DNA of 64,000 nt, taken from assembly GCA_037975125.1 (NCBI GenBank), contig CM075852.1, forward strand, positions 8,399,758 through 8,463,757, given 5' to 3'. The stretch's first letter is position 1; the number at the start of each line of letters is the position of its first letter. This stretch comes from Latrodectus hesperus. Its lineage: Eukaryota; Arthropoda; Arachnida; Araneae; Theridiidae. A program made the position numbers and the translations under genes. This document shows, piece by piece, positions 28,101-40,969 of the stretch. The notes under the pieces were generated by a model. The model saw only the letters and a program-made list of their open reading frames with translations. It was not told the origin of the DNA and searched no databases.

Positions 28101-30520
28101 TATTTGTATGTGATATATATAATTCCATTTTATAATCGAAACTCCAAGGCGTCAGGAAAGTAATTTTGTAAATTTAACTACTTAAATCTGTGCCTTATTT
28201 TAGCTTCTGAAATCTGAGCGAGACATATTTGTATGTGATATATATAATTCCATTTTATAATCGAAACTCCAAGACGTCAGGAAAGTAATTTTGTAAATTT
28301 AACTACTTAAATCTGTGCCTTATTTTAGCTTCTGAAATCTGAGCGAGACATATTTGTATGTGATATATATAATTCCATTTTATAATCGAAACTCCAAGAC
28401 GTCAGGAAAGTAATTTTGTAAATTTAACTACTTAAATCTGTGCCTTATTTTAACTTCTGAAATCTGAGCGAGACATATTTGTATGTGATATATATAATTC
28501 CATTTTATAATCGAAACTCCAAGACGTCAGGAAAGTAATTTTGTAAATTTAACTACTTAAATCTGTGCCTTATTTTAGCTTCTGAAATCTGAGCGAGACA
28601 TATTTGTATGTGATATATATAATTCCATTTTATAATCGAAACTCCAAGGCGTCAGGAAAGTAATTTTGTAAATTTAACTACTTAAATCTGTGCCTTATTT
28701 TAGCTTCTGAAATCTGAGCGAGACATATTTGTATGTGATATATATAATTCCATTTTATAATCGAAACTCCAAGACGTCAGGAAAGTAATTTTGTAAATTT
28801 AACTACTTAAATCTGTGCCTTATTTTAGCTTCTGAAATCTGAGCGAGACATATTTGTATGTGATATATATAATTCCATTTTATAATCGAAACTCCAAGGC
28901 GTCAGGAAAGTAATTTTGTAAATTTAACTACTTAAATCTGTGCCTTATTTTAACTTCTGAAATCTGAGCGAGACATATTTGTATGTGATATATATAATTC
29001 CATTTTATAATCGAAACTCCAAGACGTCAGGAAAGTAATTTTGTAAATTTAACTACTTAAATCTGTGCCTTATTTTAGCTTCTGAAATCTGAGCGAGACA
29101 TATTTGTATGTGATATATATAATTCCATTTTATAATCGAAACTCCAAGGCGTCAGGAAAGTAATTTTGTAAATTTAACTACTTAAATCTGTGCCTTATTT
29201 TAGCTTCTGAAATCTGAGCGAGACATATTTGTATGTGATATATATAATTCCATTTTATAATCGAAACTCCAAGACGTCAGGAAAGTAATTTTGTAAATTT
29301 AACTACTTAAATCTGTGCCTTATTTTAGCTTCTGAAATCTGAGCGAGACATATTTGTATGTGATATATATAATTCCATTTTATAATCGAAACTCCAAGGC
29401 GTCAGGAAAGTAATTTTGTAAATTTAACTACTTAAATCTGTGCCTTATTTTAGCTTCTGAAATCTGAGCGAGACATATTTGTATGTGATATATATAATTC
29501 CATTTTATAATCGAAACTCCAAGACGTCAGGAAAGTAATTTTGTAAATTTAACTACTTAAATCTGTGCCTTATTTTAACTTCTGAAATCTGAGCGAGACA
29601 TATTTGTATGTGATATATATAATTCCATTTTATAATCGAAACTCCAAGACGTCAGGAAAGTAATTTTGTAAATTTAACTACTTAAATCTGTGCCTTATTT
29701 TAGCTTCTGAAATCTGAGCGAGACATATTTGTATGTGATATATATAATTCCATTTTATAATCGAAACTCCAAGGCGTCAGGAAAGTAATTTTGTAAATTT
29801 AACTACTTAAATCTGTGCCTTATTTTAGCTTCTGAAATCTGAGCGAGACATATTTGTATGTGATATATATAATTCCATTTTATAATCGAAACTCCAAGAC
29901 GTCAGGAAAGTAATTTTGTAAATTTAACTACTTAAATCTGTGCCTTATTTTAGCTTCTGAAATCTGAGCGAGACATATTTGTATGTGATATATATAATTC
30001 CATTTTATAATCGAAACTCCAAGGCGTCAGGAAAGTAATTTTGTAAATTTAACTACTTAAATCTGTGCCTTATTTTAGCTTCTGAAATCTGAGCGAGACA
30101 TATTTGTATGTGATATATATAATTCCATTTTATAATCGAAACTTCAAGGCGTCAGGAAAGTAATTTTGTAAATTTAACTACTTAAATCTGTGCCTTATTT
30201 TAATTTCTGAAATCTGAGCGAGACATATTTGTATGTGATATATATAATTCCATTTTATAATCGAAACTCCAAGACGTCAGGAAAGTAATTTTGTAAATTT
30301 AACTACTTAAATCTGTGCCTTATTTTAGCTTCTGAAATCTGAGCGAGACATATTTGTATGTGATATATATAATTCCATTTTATAATCGAAACTCCAAGGC
30401 GTCAGGAAAGTAATTTTGTAAATTTAGCTACTTAAATCTGTGCCTTATTTTAGCTTCTGAAATCTGAGCGAGACATATTTGTATGTGATATACATAATTC
30501 CATTTTATTATCGAAACTCC
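25194..30520. repeat. 125-bp satellite/minisatellite array, ~42.5 units, three unit haplotypes
   Basis: The marker 'cttctgaaatctgagcgaga' recurs exactly every 125 bp from 25204 to 30454 (42 steps). Units are almost identical. Two diagnostic sites vary: ta(A/G)cttctga at the start and aag(A/G)cgtcag about 80 bases later. By hand scoring the 42 complete units are 11 A-A, 17 G-G and 14 G-A; A-G never occurs. Unit 2 (25329) carries private changes ('aatctaagcg', 'gtaacttta'), and units 40 and 41 carry one each. The 43rd unit breaks off at about 30520. I see no ORF through a unit. If intron 1 is correct, the array is intronic. Confidence 0.97.
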
Positions 30521-30780
30521 GGCACCTTCGATAAACTCCTATTATCAAAACTCCAAGGCAAAAAGTAATTTTGTAAATTTAGCTTCTAAAATTTGTGCGA
30601 GACATACTTGCATGTGATGCATATATTTTTTTAAATCAAAACTCCTAGATATCAGGAAAGTAAAATCTGTGCATTATTCTAGCTTATTATATCTTTGCGA
30701 GACATATTTGCATGTGATACATATAACTCTTTTTTAATATAAAACTCCTAGGCATCAAGAAAGTAATTTTGTAAATAATC
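30521..30780. repeat. Diverged edge units of the 125-bp array
   Basis: About two degenerate units follow the homogeneous array. Recognisable pieces are 'gcgagacatacttgcatgtg', 'aaactcctag(a/g)(t/c)atca(g/a)gaaagtaa' and 'aatctgtgca'. They are shorter and much more diverged than the core, as expected when homogenisation has not reached the array edge, or when these are the ancestral seed. Confidence 0.8.
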
Positions 30781-33634
30781 AATATGTTTGAGGAAATACA
30801 TTATATCTCACTAAAATGTGATTGCAACAGAAAAATAAGGATTACAAAACTATTTATTTGCTTAAAACTTATTCAAAGAAATTTGTTGAAATTTTGGCCA
30901 AGGCGTTTCAGATTTTCGTAAAATTATTGTATTGAATACATTATTTCATTGACAGACTTAGATCTTTTAGTGATAAACAAATGAAATTTGTAATAAAAGA
31001 AAATTATTCTATAAAATCTTATATAATAAATTGAATATATTTCATATAATTAAATTATGTACTCTAATTTATTGTGTAAAATATAAATTAAGACAAACAT
31101 TTATACAATAACTTCTATTAATTCATATTCAATGTAAGCTACGTGAAATAATATTTGAAATACCTCAATTTTAATGCTATGTTGAATTACATATTTCTTT
31201 ATGTTGATATATCTATTCTATTATTCTACATTTCTCCATTTTCTTTATCGGAAAAAGATTTTATAGAAGTAAATATTATTGATTGCGTTTGATAAAATTT
31301 CTTAATTTAATTTGGAATTTCTAGGAAAACTCTGATAAAAATGATTCTTAAAAATCATATTTCGAAATATGAGAGAAACTTCGAATCTAACAACTTATTT
31401 TTTCAAAATTGCTGTCTATTAACTTCTTTCGATCAAATGACCTTCCAAGAAATGCTTTATATTATAAATAAAAATGTGGAGCTTCTCAAATATCCCTTTC
31501 CTTTAATATTTTTAATTGTGAAAACCTCTCTATAGAATGAATCAACAGAAATGTTATATTTGAAAAGGACTTATATTTCTTTCAAAGTTGTGTGCAGAAA
31601 TGAAGATTCTAAAATAAAGAATCTAAAACTTTCGTATATTTCACGTGATTATTGCCCAACTGTTTAATGTGTTTAATGAAATTTTGAATCATAAATTATA
31701 TCATTCAGAAAATACTATTGCAAAATCAATATAATATTAAATAATAAAATTAAAAATTTATTACAAAAAGTGATGGAACTCACACGCATAACTTTTAGAT
31801 CTAATGTTCAAACTGGAAAACTCTGGAAAAAAACCAAAGAAATTTTAAAAAAGAATAATTGTCCGTGAACCTGTGAATTGGTATTGAAGTAACTCTTACA
31901 AATAAATACCATGCCTGAAATATAACATAATGAATAGTTTTTATTTTTCAGTTAGATGTTGAAAATCGAATTTCTTATGTAAAATAAAAGTGTGATTGGC
32001 TGATAAATAGAACTCATTAAGTGTTTTTAGGCGTAACATTAATATTTAAATTATTATAATAATAAATTTATCATTATTAAATAATTATTTTATTATTACT
32101 ATTAATAAAATTGTTAATAATATTAATAATAACATTATTATGGTAAAATAATATTTTTTAATTTTTAAAGAAATTACATGAATTGCACGAATCTTCAAAA
32201 ATGAGCTTGAAATGAAAACTATAAATTAATTTACAACAATAAAAGCCTTTTACTTAGTTCCCTAAAATAAATATATTTTTATTCGCGAAGCTTTAGTTTT
32301 CGTAAGTGGCAAAAGAATTCCAGCCTTTATTTTAAGTAACTCGTATCTAGAACAAATAAATAACTGCATTTTTTACTATAATTGTTAATGATTTAAAGGT
32401 TAATAATTGCATTCGTACAAGCAAATTAAATTTAAAATAATTAAACATTCTCATACTTTTGATTAACTTAAACATTCTCGTTCTTTTAAATATCTTTTTT
32501 TTTTAACATGAAATATCTATCAATTATTTGACAGAAAAATGACATTGAAAATAGTATTTGATTAAGGGAATATATTCATTAATTAAAATAATATATGATT
32601 CAAGAACTGTTTTATATAAATTGCACAGTTCTTATCTTATATAAATTACACTAATAATCGAATTATGAATAAATTTTTTTCCAAAAATTATGGATTGATT
32701 AAATATATTGCAGATTAAAGTACTCAATAAAATCATAATTTAAACCTATTTTGTGACACTTTGCTTATTCGCTTATAATATTAATAAGATTAGGAACCAA
32801 ATTTTTGTCTATTATATATTAATTATATTAAATTTTGTCTGTAATTTTTATAAACTTCTTTAGTAAATTTAACATGTACAAAACCTCGAAACATAGGACA
32901 AACATTTCTACAAACGTCAACAGGCATAATACGAAGAAAAATGAAAAAATTACGACAAACTATTTATGATGTTGGTCGAGTATTAATTTTTTGTGTACAT
33001 TTAAAAAAAAATTATTTTAACATAAAAAGATATATTAAATGGTGAAAGCTATAAATATTTTCCCACACACGTAATTTTTTAAAATGCAAAAACATTTTTC
33101 TTTTAATGGCTGGTTATCAACTCTTTCACAATAAGTCACATGATTTTTCTCACGATACAACATCAACATTTCAAAATGATAAAATTGTTTTATTTTTAAT
33201 AAACAAATTTTGCTGCATTCAAAAATAGTTTTCAAAAATAATAACTTTATACATAATTACTGATAAAGTCATAAAATATCAGCAATAAACAAGAGATATA
33301 AGTGAATTTACTCTTATATTCAAAGAAATTTCTTTTTCCTCTTATTTTTATAAATTTACGCTAGATATGATGATCTAAATATATTGTTTTTATATTCTTA
33401 TGAATAAAGAAGGATATCATTTTTTATTAAAAGTTATCGATTGAGGAGTTCAATTTATTTCATAAAAGAGAGCAATCATTTTGTCCAATAACGAATATAT
33501 AAAAATGTATCAATATGTAAAAAGTGAAAGTATGTAAATGTTTGAATAAAGTTATAAATTTATTAATTGACCATTAATATTTATTTTTAAAAAATCAAAA
33601 ACCTTTTAGAATTTTATTAAAATTTATACAATGA
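30781..33634. other. AT-rich noncoding DNA
   Basis: No exon or element was recognised. Short TTA/ATT-rich runs lie around 32040-32150. Confidence 0.45.
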
Positions 33635-34154
33635 AATTTAATCTCTCTTAATGTTACTTAAAAATTAAAAAAATTGTAATTCACACAAACACATTTTTCC
33701 GATTGTGAAAATAAAAACTAAAAAATTCCTTAAAATAAATTGATAAGAATATTTGAATTATTTACCCCATCATAAAAATATCAATTACATGTAAATTGTA
33801 TCGTATTCAAAAAGAAGGAATCCAAATAATTTATTTATTACATCTTTACCCACCCCCGCATTTTTTACTGGAGTAATACTTACTTAACTGAAAATTTAAT
33901 CTCTCTTAATGTTACTTAAAAATTAAAAAAGTTGTAATTCACACACACACATTTTTCCGATTGTGAAAATAAAAACTAAAAAATTCCTTAAAATAAATTG
34001 AAAGAAATAAGAATACTCGAATTATTTACCCCATCATAAAAATATCAATTACATGTAAATTGTATCGTATTCAAAAAGAAGGAATCCAAATAATTTATTT
34101 ATTAAATATTTACCCACCCCCGCATTTTTTACTCAAGTAATACTTACTTAACTG
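33635..34154. repeat. Tandem duplication of a ~258-bp segment
   Basis: Copy 1 is 33635-33892 and copy 2 is 33893 to about 34154. Both run from 'aatttaatctctcttaatgt' through 'caattacatgtaaattgtat' to 'tacccacccccgcatttttt' and 'taatacttacttaactg'. Differences are a few substitutions plus a small insertion ('aaagaa') in copy 2, so the duplication is fairly recent. It is noncoding. Confidence 0.95.
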
Positions 34155-34890
34155 TAAATGATCTTATTAATACGTACACATTTGACGAGAAAGAAAAAAA
34201 ACATCTTTTCAAAAATAGTGTTTAGGAATAGAAATGATGTATAGGCTCATTTCAACTTTGAATATTAACATGAGCTTGAAGCTAACATTGCCAATCTATT
34301 TCGTATTCCAGAAACAAGATGCTTGGAAATGTAAAAGTCATAATTTCGGAAAAGCGGTTATTTACCTGTTTATTAGGAAGGTACTTAAATCTAACGATGT
34401 GGTAATATTTGTCGCAAATTTTGAAACTGCTCCCAACTTAAGATATTAAAGATTTCCGAGCAGCAAATTATTCCCAGCTTATATTTCCCCCTCCCCACAT
34501 AGCAATTATAGGTTTATGGGAAGTCTAGTGAAGCGTTACAATTTCCTAATTTTAAATTACATGTAAATAATCATTTGGTCTTTAAAAGTTGGAGTTCCCT
34601 TATTTTCCTCTAAAGAGTTGATTATAAATGAGAAAAGAAAACTCCCACTTTAATAGGGCGGGGAAAACGTCGAGAATGTTTCGCTCCCTTGTTCAATTCT
34701 TGCTGCTTAAAGAGCTTGAATAAATATGCACTCAAGGAAATAGAAAATTATTCATTTAGCTTTGAAATAATACTTGTAAAATAACATAAAATATCTTTAT
34801 ATACATTATGAGAATTATAATGATCGGAATAAATATATTTCATTCGTAATTTATGAAATAGTATCGAACATATATATATACATATATATA
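34155..34890. other. No gene recognised; mixed composition at 34440-34740
   Basis: Contains a 71-codon ORF (34234-34449) without a recognisable domain, and a GC-richer patch with 'tagggcggggaaaacgtcg' near 34656. A TA-rich run lies at 34869-34890. Confidence 0.35.
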
Positions 34891-35009
34891 TGAAAAGGCG
34901 CATTCAAAATATAACATTCAATTAAATCTTTATTAGCTCATAAAGTCCAGTGTTTGTAAACACAAACATTATTAAACTGTTTCTTCACTTCCGTTCACTT
35001 GCGTTTACA
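34891..35009 (-). mobile_element. Probable short LTR (119 bp) of an LTR retrotransposon
   Basis: Read on the minus strand, this segment starts TGTAAACGCAAGTG and ends CCTTTTCA, so it has TG...CA termini. It contains an AATAAA signal ('gctaataaagattta'). Its start is directly preceded (minus strand) by the purine-rich 'TTTCAAGGGGGGAC', which looks like a polypurine tract. The outer end abuts a (TA)n tract. The second LTR was not found, so this is inferred from one end. Confidence 0.5.
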
Positions 35010-35217
35010 GTCCCCCCTTGAAACATATAATGGTTTCAAGAATATTAAAATAAATAAAAAGACTGGATACTGAAATTACTACACACACAATAACAACTCA
35101 GATACAGGCTATGTTGATTAGTCGACCTTCAACCCCAATGTCGTCTCATCCAAATGATTTTTCAGTTTTGACTGCTGACCACATTTTTGATTCATAGATT
35201 TGCCCCTGTTGGTTTTA

Positions 35218-35219
<2 letters not shown>
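35010..35219 (-). mobile_element. Probable 3' internal remnant of the same LTR element
   Basis: This is the sequence just upstream (minus strand) of the PPT-like tract at 35010-35025. It has no ORF and runs to the (TA)n tract at 35220, where the element is lost or interrupted. Confidence 0.35.

Positions 35220-35308
<89 letters not shown>
35220..35308. repeat. (TA)n microsatellite, ~89 bp
   Basis: Pure TA repeat between the LTR remnant and SINE-A copy 1. Confidence 0.95.
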
Positions 35309-35311
<3 letters not shown>

Positions 35312-35318
35312 CTGCATT

Positions 35319-35452
35319 GGGGCCGTTGTACCCTAGTGGTTACGGCATCGGCCGCCCTTCCGTCCAGAAGTGTGGGGTTCGATTCCTAATGCTATCAATC
35401 ACCCACCGAGTACATGCGATATACGTGTTCGTTAAATCTGTAGAATCGAAAA
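35319..35452 (+). mobile_element. SINE family A, copy 1 (tRNA-derived head only)
   Basis: About 135 bp match the first part of the element at 36583-36967. They include an A-box-like 'taccctagtggttacgg', a B box GGTTCGATTCC (35376-35386) and the downstream block 'cacccaccgagtacatgcga' then 'tatacgtg(t/c)tcgttaaat'. Similarity stops after 'gaatcgaaa', and the usual body and (AAC)n tail are missing. The copy is cut at its 3' end, which is unusual for target-primed insertion. It sits next to a (TA)n tract. Confidence 0.85.
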
Positions 35453-36571
35453 AGTTAAGATGCATATGTGTGTTCCATTTTACTATATTTTTTCATGTAG
35501 AATGCTGATTGTTTTGAGTATTTAAATATATTTTTTCTAGCTAATGATGAATCATTATAAAATTCAAATAATGAAAATAAGGTGATAGATAATAATTTAA
35601 AATCGAGCAGCTTAACGCGTTTATAATCACTAACATTTAAACAACAAAAAATAAAACAATCAAAAAGAGATACATCTGAAAGCTACAATTTTGAATGTTG
35701 GGTTAGATTCTTATGATAAATATCTAGTTGCCTATTTCGGTTGACTGAAACAACTAAACACAATTTATTTTTAACAACTGTCAAGTAGCAAAGTCAATAT
35801 CTAAATTAATACCTCCTCTTCAAGACCAGCAACAGCAACGTAGGAATGCTGAACTCTATGGACTTTTTATATTCATAGGTCCTATCAGCTCAATGGCATT
35901 CGATGGAATCTAATACAGAAACCATATATGGTTTTCTTCCGTCTTTAAACAAAACAGAAATGCCTTTCCTCACCAGGATGCTCCAACCCCGTCTCATATT
36001 TATGCTTTCTTCTCGAGTTGTCTGTTTCTGCAGACCAAAGCTATACGGAAAACCGGAAAACACATTGTAATTTCATAGTATGATGAAATAACGAGATGAA
36101 TCGCTGAGCCATCAGCCTCCAATGCAAACCTCAATATGATACTAATGGAGCATCATTAAAATTTACGAATATCTACCTGCTATAGACGCTTACTAATGGT
36201 CTTTTGAGAAAACGTTTTTTTTTTAATCAAAGAATTTACCTTCCAGACGCAAAACTGCGCCCTTGTCTATCAGATACTCCGATTTCATAAAACGTGGTAC
36301 ATATATATAGATTAAATAGACTTAAGGGGGAAAATGTAGAGGCAATGAATATAATATGAAAAATAAAGGAATTTAAATAAGTGCGATGTTTTTAAAAATT
36401 AGCCACATTTGCAATAAAATAAATAATGCAATTTGTGTGATAAAGAATAATAAAACTTATTTATTTATAAGATGAAGATAAAGAATGAGACTCCAATAAT
36501 GTCCTATTGAGGTTTATTCAAATATTACAACGATTATTAGGTATGCACTAGCCTTTTTAAAAATACGAACA
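35453..36571. other. No gene; 35820-36300 may be a decayed retroelement
   Basis: 35820-36300 is less AT-rich and reads on the minus strand in broken pieces such as 'KSEYLIDKGAVLRLEGKFF'. These have the feel of a decayed retrotransposon polyprotein. The orientation matches the LTR remnant at 34891-35219, so it may be the same element's interior. I recognise no catalytic motif, so this is weak. Confidence 0.25.
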
Positions 36572-36978
36572 ACAAATACAGTAGGGCCGTGGTAGCCTAG
36601 TGGTAGGGTATCGGTCTTCCATCCGGAAGGACGGGGTTCGATTCCCAATGCCGCCAAAGACCCACCGAGTACATGCGATATACGTGCTCGTTAAATCTGT
36701 GGAATCGAAAGTCCTATGGTCGGTCGTTGAGCAGTTACCATGGGTGCAATGGTCTGGAGAAATTTACTCCCCCTTCAGATCAATGCCAAAATTGAAAGAG
36801 TAGATCCTCTGGTGCTGCCATCTATCGGAGGATTTGAAGAGCAAAAGTCGTACTTTCACCTTCATGGTGCTCTGATTAAAAAACGAAAGACGCTCCCAAT
36901 TGACTTAAATTCGCATTGCCAAGGCATAGCGAGCTTGGCTTGTCCAAGTGTCATAAGTAACAACAACACAAATACAGT
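36572..36978 (+). repeat. Target-site duplication around SINE-A copy 2
   Basis: ACAAATACAGT occurs at 36572-36582 just before the SINE and again at 36968-36978 just after its (AAC)n tail. This 11-bp direct repeat is typical of LINE-mediated retroposition. Confidence 0.9.
36583..36967 (+). mobile_element. SINE family A, copy 2, full length 385 bp
   Basis: The tRNA-like head starts GGGCCGTGGTAGCCTAGTGG (A box) with B box GGTTCGATTCC at 36635-36645, which is internal Pol III promoter architecture. The body continues about 310 bp to 'cataagtaacaacaacac', an (AAC)n-type tail. An 11-bp target duplication frames it. The 67- and 86-codon ORFs running through it are chance frames. The parent tRNA is uncertain; the head is somewhat Gly/Glu-like. 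Confidence 0.93.
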
Positions 36979-37073
36979 TCAAATGGATCAGTTTGATTGA
37001 CTTTTGTCAGTAGGAAATTTTGTAATTTAAAATCATAGTAAATTATATCAGAGAAATCATGTTTGCACTCTAG

Positions 37074-38502
<1,429 letters not shown>

Positions 38503-38582
38503 TAGTGGGCCGTATTCACGTGTTGCTAGGGAGGAAACCAGAAAAAATCCCAAGCTCTGGCAACCATAGATGTGCATACAGA
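38503..38582. repeat. Dispersed repeat family, copy 2
   Basis: Same family as 10431-10507: 'gtgggccgtattcacgtgtt' followed by 'gctagggaggaaacc' and 'tcccaagc'. The family is unidentified. Confidence 0.6.
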
Positions 38583-39118
38583 AGACAGAAACTCTTAAGT
38601 GCTTGGGAATTTTCGGGTTCAGTGTAGAATCGATATGTCAATTGGTTTGGCGATGCATTTTAGGATAAACTTTAATTTCTAATAATCCTGATAACCCTAT
38701 TTTTGTATAGCTGTTGTGTAGTGGCCGTATTTTAGTCACATCTTGGCGTCAAAAATATCGCCAAAGAATCAAGAGGTACCCTATTGTAAAACTTTACCGA
38801 GTTTTCGAACGTCTTTTTTATGACAATTCTGTACAAATCGCAATCAATAAAGTACTCAGAAAAATAGTCCTCGACAGATGTTCTACAACATTTTCACTTT
38901 CTATACCATGCAGTACATTCTATACTATACATTCCAGATTAAAATGTAGTATATTTTTATACTGCTTCATTCTCCTATAATGTTTCAAATTTCATAACAA
39001 ACTCGATTAACGCAAGAACTAAATCCTATTTTTAAAACTTTTCAACTCATACACATAAGTACGATGTTTGATGATTGCAAATGTATGTTGTTTCATAGTT
39101 AATGCATCTACTGAAAAA
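38583..39118. other. No gene recognised
   Basis: Contains an 88-codon plus-strand ORF (38714-38980) without a recognisable domain, in sequence of moderate composition. Its status is unclear. Confidence 0.35.
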
Positions 39119-39120
39119 GG

Positions 39121-39169
<49 letters not shown>

Positions 39170-39210
39170 TATATATATATGTATGTATATGCACATACAT
39201 ATAATATATA
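39119..39210. repeat. (TA)n microsatellite with GTA/CA interruptions
   Basis: TA repeat broken by 'catatata' and 'gtatgtatatgcacatacat' segments. Confidence 0.93.
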
Positions 39211-39389
39211 TATCACACCTGTATGTTTATTCTCTGTTTATAATAGTATTTGGAGTCAGCACAATTTAGGATTTGTTTTATTAATGGTTGAACAATTCCT
39301 ATTTTATGAAATTTATTGAAATTTCGGATTTTATTACCGATAATTTATGCATAAAACAGCAATGGTTTATAACATATGACACTGACTGT

Positions 39390-39870
39390 TTTCATAACCC
39401 AGCTTCCGGCAATCCAAGTGTCAAAAAAGGTAATTCCCAAACGCTCATTCACACCTGAAATCTGAACAGAATCTGGAATTGAGTGCTGATCTAAATGAGC
39501 AGCTCCCTTCCAAATCGGTTAAACTTTCTCGACAATGTCACCGCCTACGCTTTGAGCTGCACATGCCTCCGCCTAAATAATGAACGAGCTTACTAAAAGA
39601 CGTTAACGGAAGTGTTGTCTGGCTGGGCAATATTGGCTCAATATAATGGACATATATATTAATCGGTAGGTTTCCTCTTTGTCACGTCGCAATCAAGTCC
39701 CCTTGTTCTGGCGACTGCATGCATGGAGGGGGGTGTTTAAAAGGAAGGAACGTGCGAAATTGCCCGACGCCTAATTGATTCTCGCACGAATCTGAGGGTT
39801 AACGAAGTCTCAACTAATTAAGTCTGCAGCGAAAATGGCCAGCATGACGCAATGAGATAGATCTGCAGGG
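39390..39870. other. GC-richer island, possible regulatory element or alternative 5' exon
   Basis: About 480 bp of clearly higher GC with CpGs lie 4.5 kb upstream of the first sarcoglycan coding exon. 'aatcg|gtaggt' near 39665 is a weak possible splice donor. There is no ORF of note. It is an alternative to 7370-8000 as a source of the required noncoding exon. Confidence 0.3.
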
Positions 39871-40497
39871 TTAAAATTATTAGTAAAGAATCATTTTTAT
39901 GCAACTCAAAGCAGCTCTTTTTGCCCATCAGTTGCCTTTCTCTCATTAAGTGGCATATCTTTAGGTATTTGCAGAGAATGCTTCATCCATCGCAGAGCAA
40001 GATGTTTTTATATGCACTTATCAAAACGGACACTTTTGTTATTGCTTTTAAAATGATGTCTTTAAATGAAGCTATTTATTCAAAAAAATGGTAAAGTTAC
40101 AACGTTGTATGAATAATTGATCGTTGTATTTACATTTTTATAAAAATGTAATGTAGTTTACCTGAATTTATTTTCTTTTAATCCTTAATTTTATAAAATT
40201 AGATTAATTATAAAAAACATAACATTAATTTTTAAAACATAATACTAATCTTTAAGACGATTAAAATGTTATTTCGGTTTTTATTTAATGTATTTTCTGC
40301 TCAAAAGTATGATTATGAAATATTTTGCTTTTATAATATTTCTAGTTCCAAACATGAATTAAATTAAATGTTTCTCAAAACATCATGCCAAGATATTGTA
40401 GATAACAGTGTCATTTATGTAACTCGAATTGTCTTGTTATGTTAATTAACTCTATAATATTCTTTTTTTTTGATGATTTGATAAAAAATATGAGAAG
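39871..40497. other. AT-rich noncoding DNA
   Basis: Nothing was recognised. Confidence 0.5.
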
Positions 40498-40551
40498 GTG
40501 TGTGTGCGTGTGTGTGTGTGTTTGTGTGCATGCTCCCGGTGTGTGTGTGCT
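40498..40551. repeat. (GT)n-rich microsatellite
   Basis: Alternating GT with imperfect units, interrupted by 'gcatgctcccg'. It is potentially Z-DNA-forming and the only long GT tract in the window. Confidence 0.9.
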
Positions 40552-40911
40552 AACCTTTTCTCTTTAAAATACTTTTATAATTAATTATATTGGGTTTTTA
40601 TTTTTGTTAATTCTAGACATACAGTTGTAATTAGAAAATTGTTTCAAATTACATTTTTCGAAAAATATATATATTCTATATAAAGATTAAGAAAAATAAA
40701 ATTACATATATTTAATATAACAAACATTTTAAGTAAAAATAGTAACTCTAAATATCATTAAAGAATTAAGATTTTTTAACTTTAACAACGAATATTAATA
40801 ATATTTTAGTTTTAACAATTTGATTACAGATGCTAGTTAAAGTAAAATAATAGTGTTTTGATGTTTCCTTACAAATGATTGGTTTCAATATTATTTTATA
40901 TTAAAATGTCC

Positions 40912-40969
40912 TACCATATGGTAAAAATTAAATCTCAACTGAATGAGATTTAATTTTTACTACATGGTA
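40912..40969. repeat. Hairpin: 26-bp imperfect arms, 6-nt loop
   Basis: The arm 40912-40937 pairs with 40944-40969, matching except for about three positions near the outer end. The inner 17 bp ('gtaaaaattaaatctca') are exact. No transposon ends were recognised. Confidence 0.85.

Noticed and set aside
25194..30520. CRISPR-like array
   Set aside because: The 125-bp units are continuous with no unique spacers, and the context is eukaryotic; this is a satellite.
36583..36660. Functional tRNA gene (also 35319, 42639, 49426)
   Set aside because: A and B boxes are present, but the heads run into shared SINE bodies with (AAC)n tails and target duplications.
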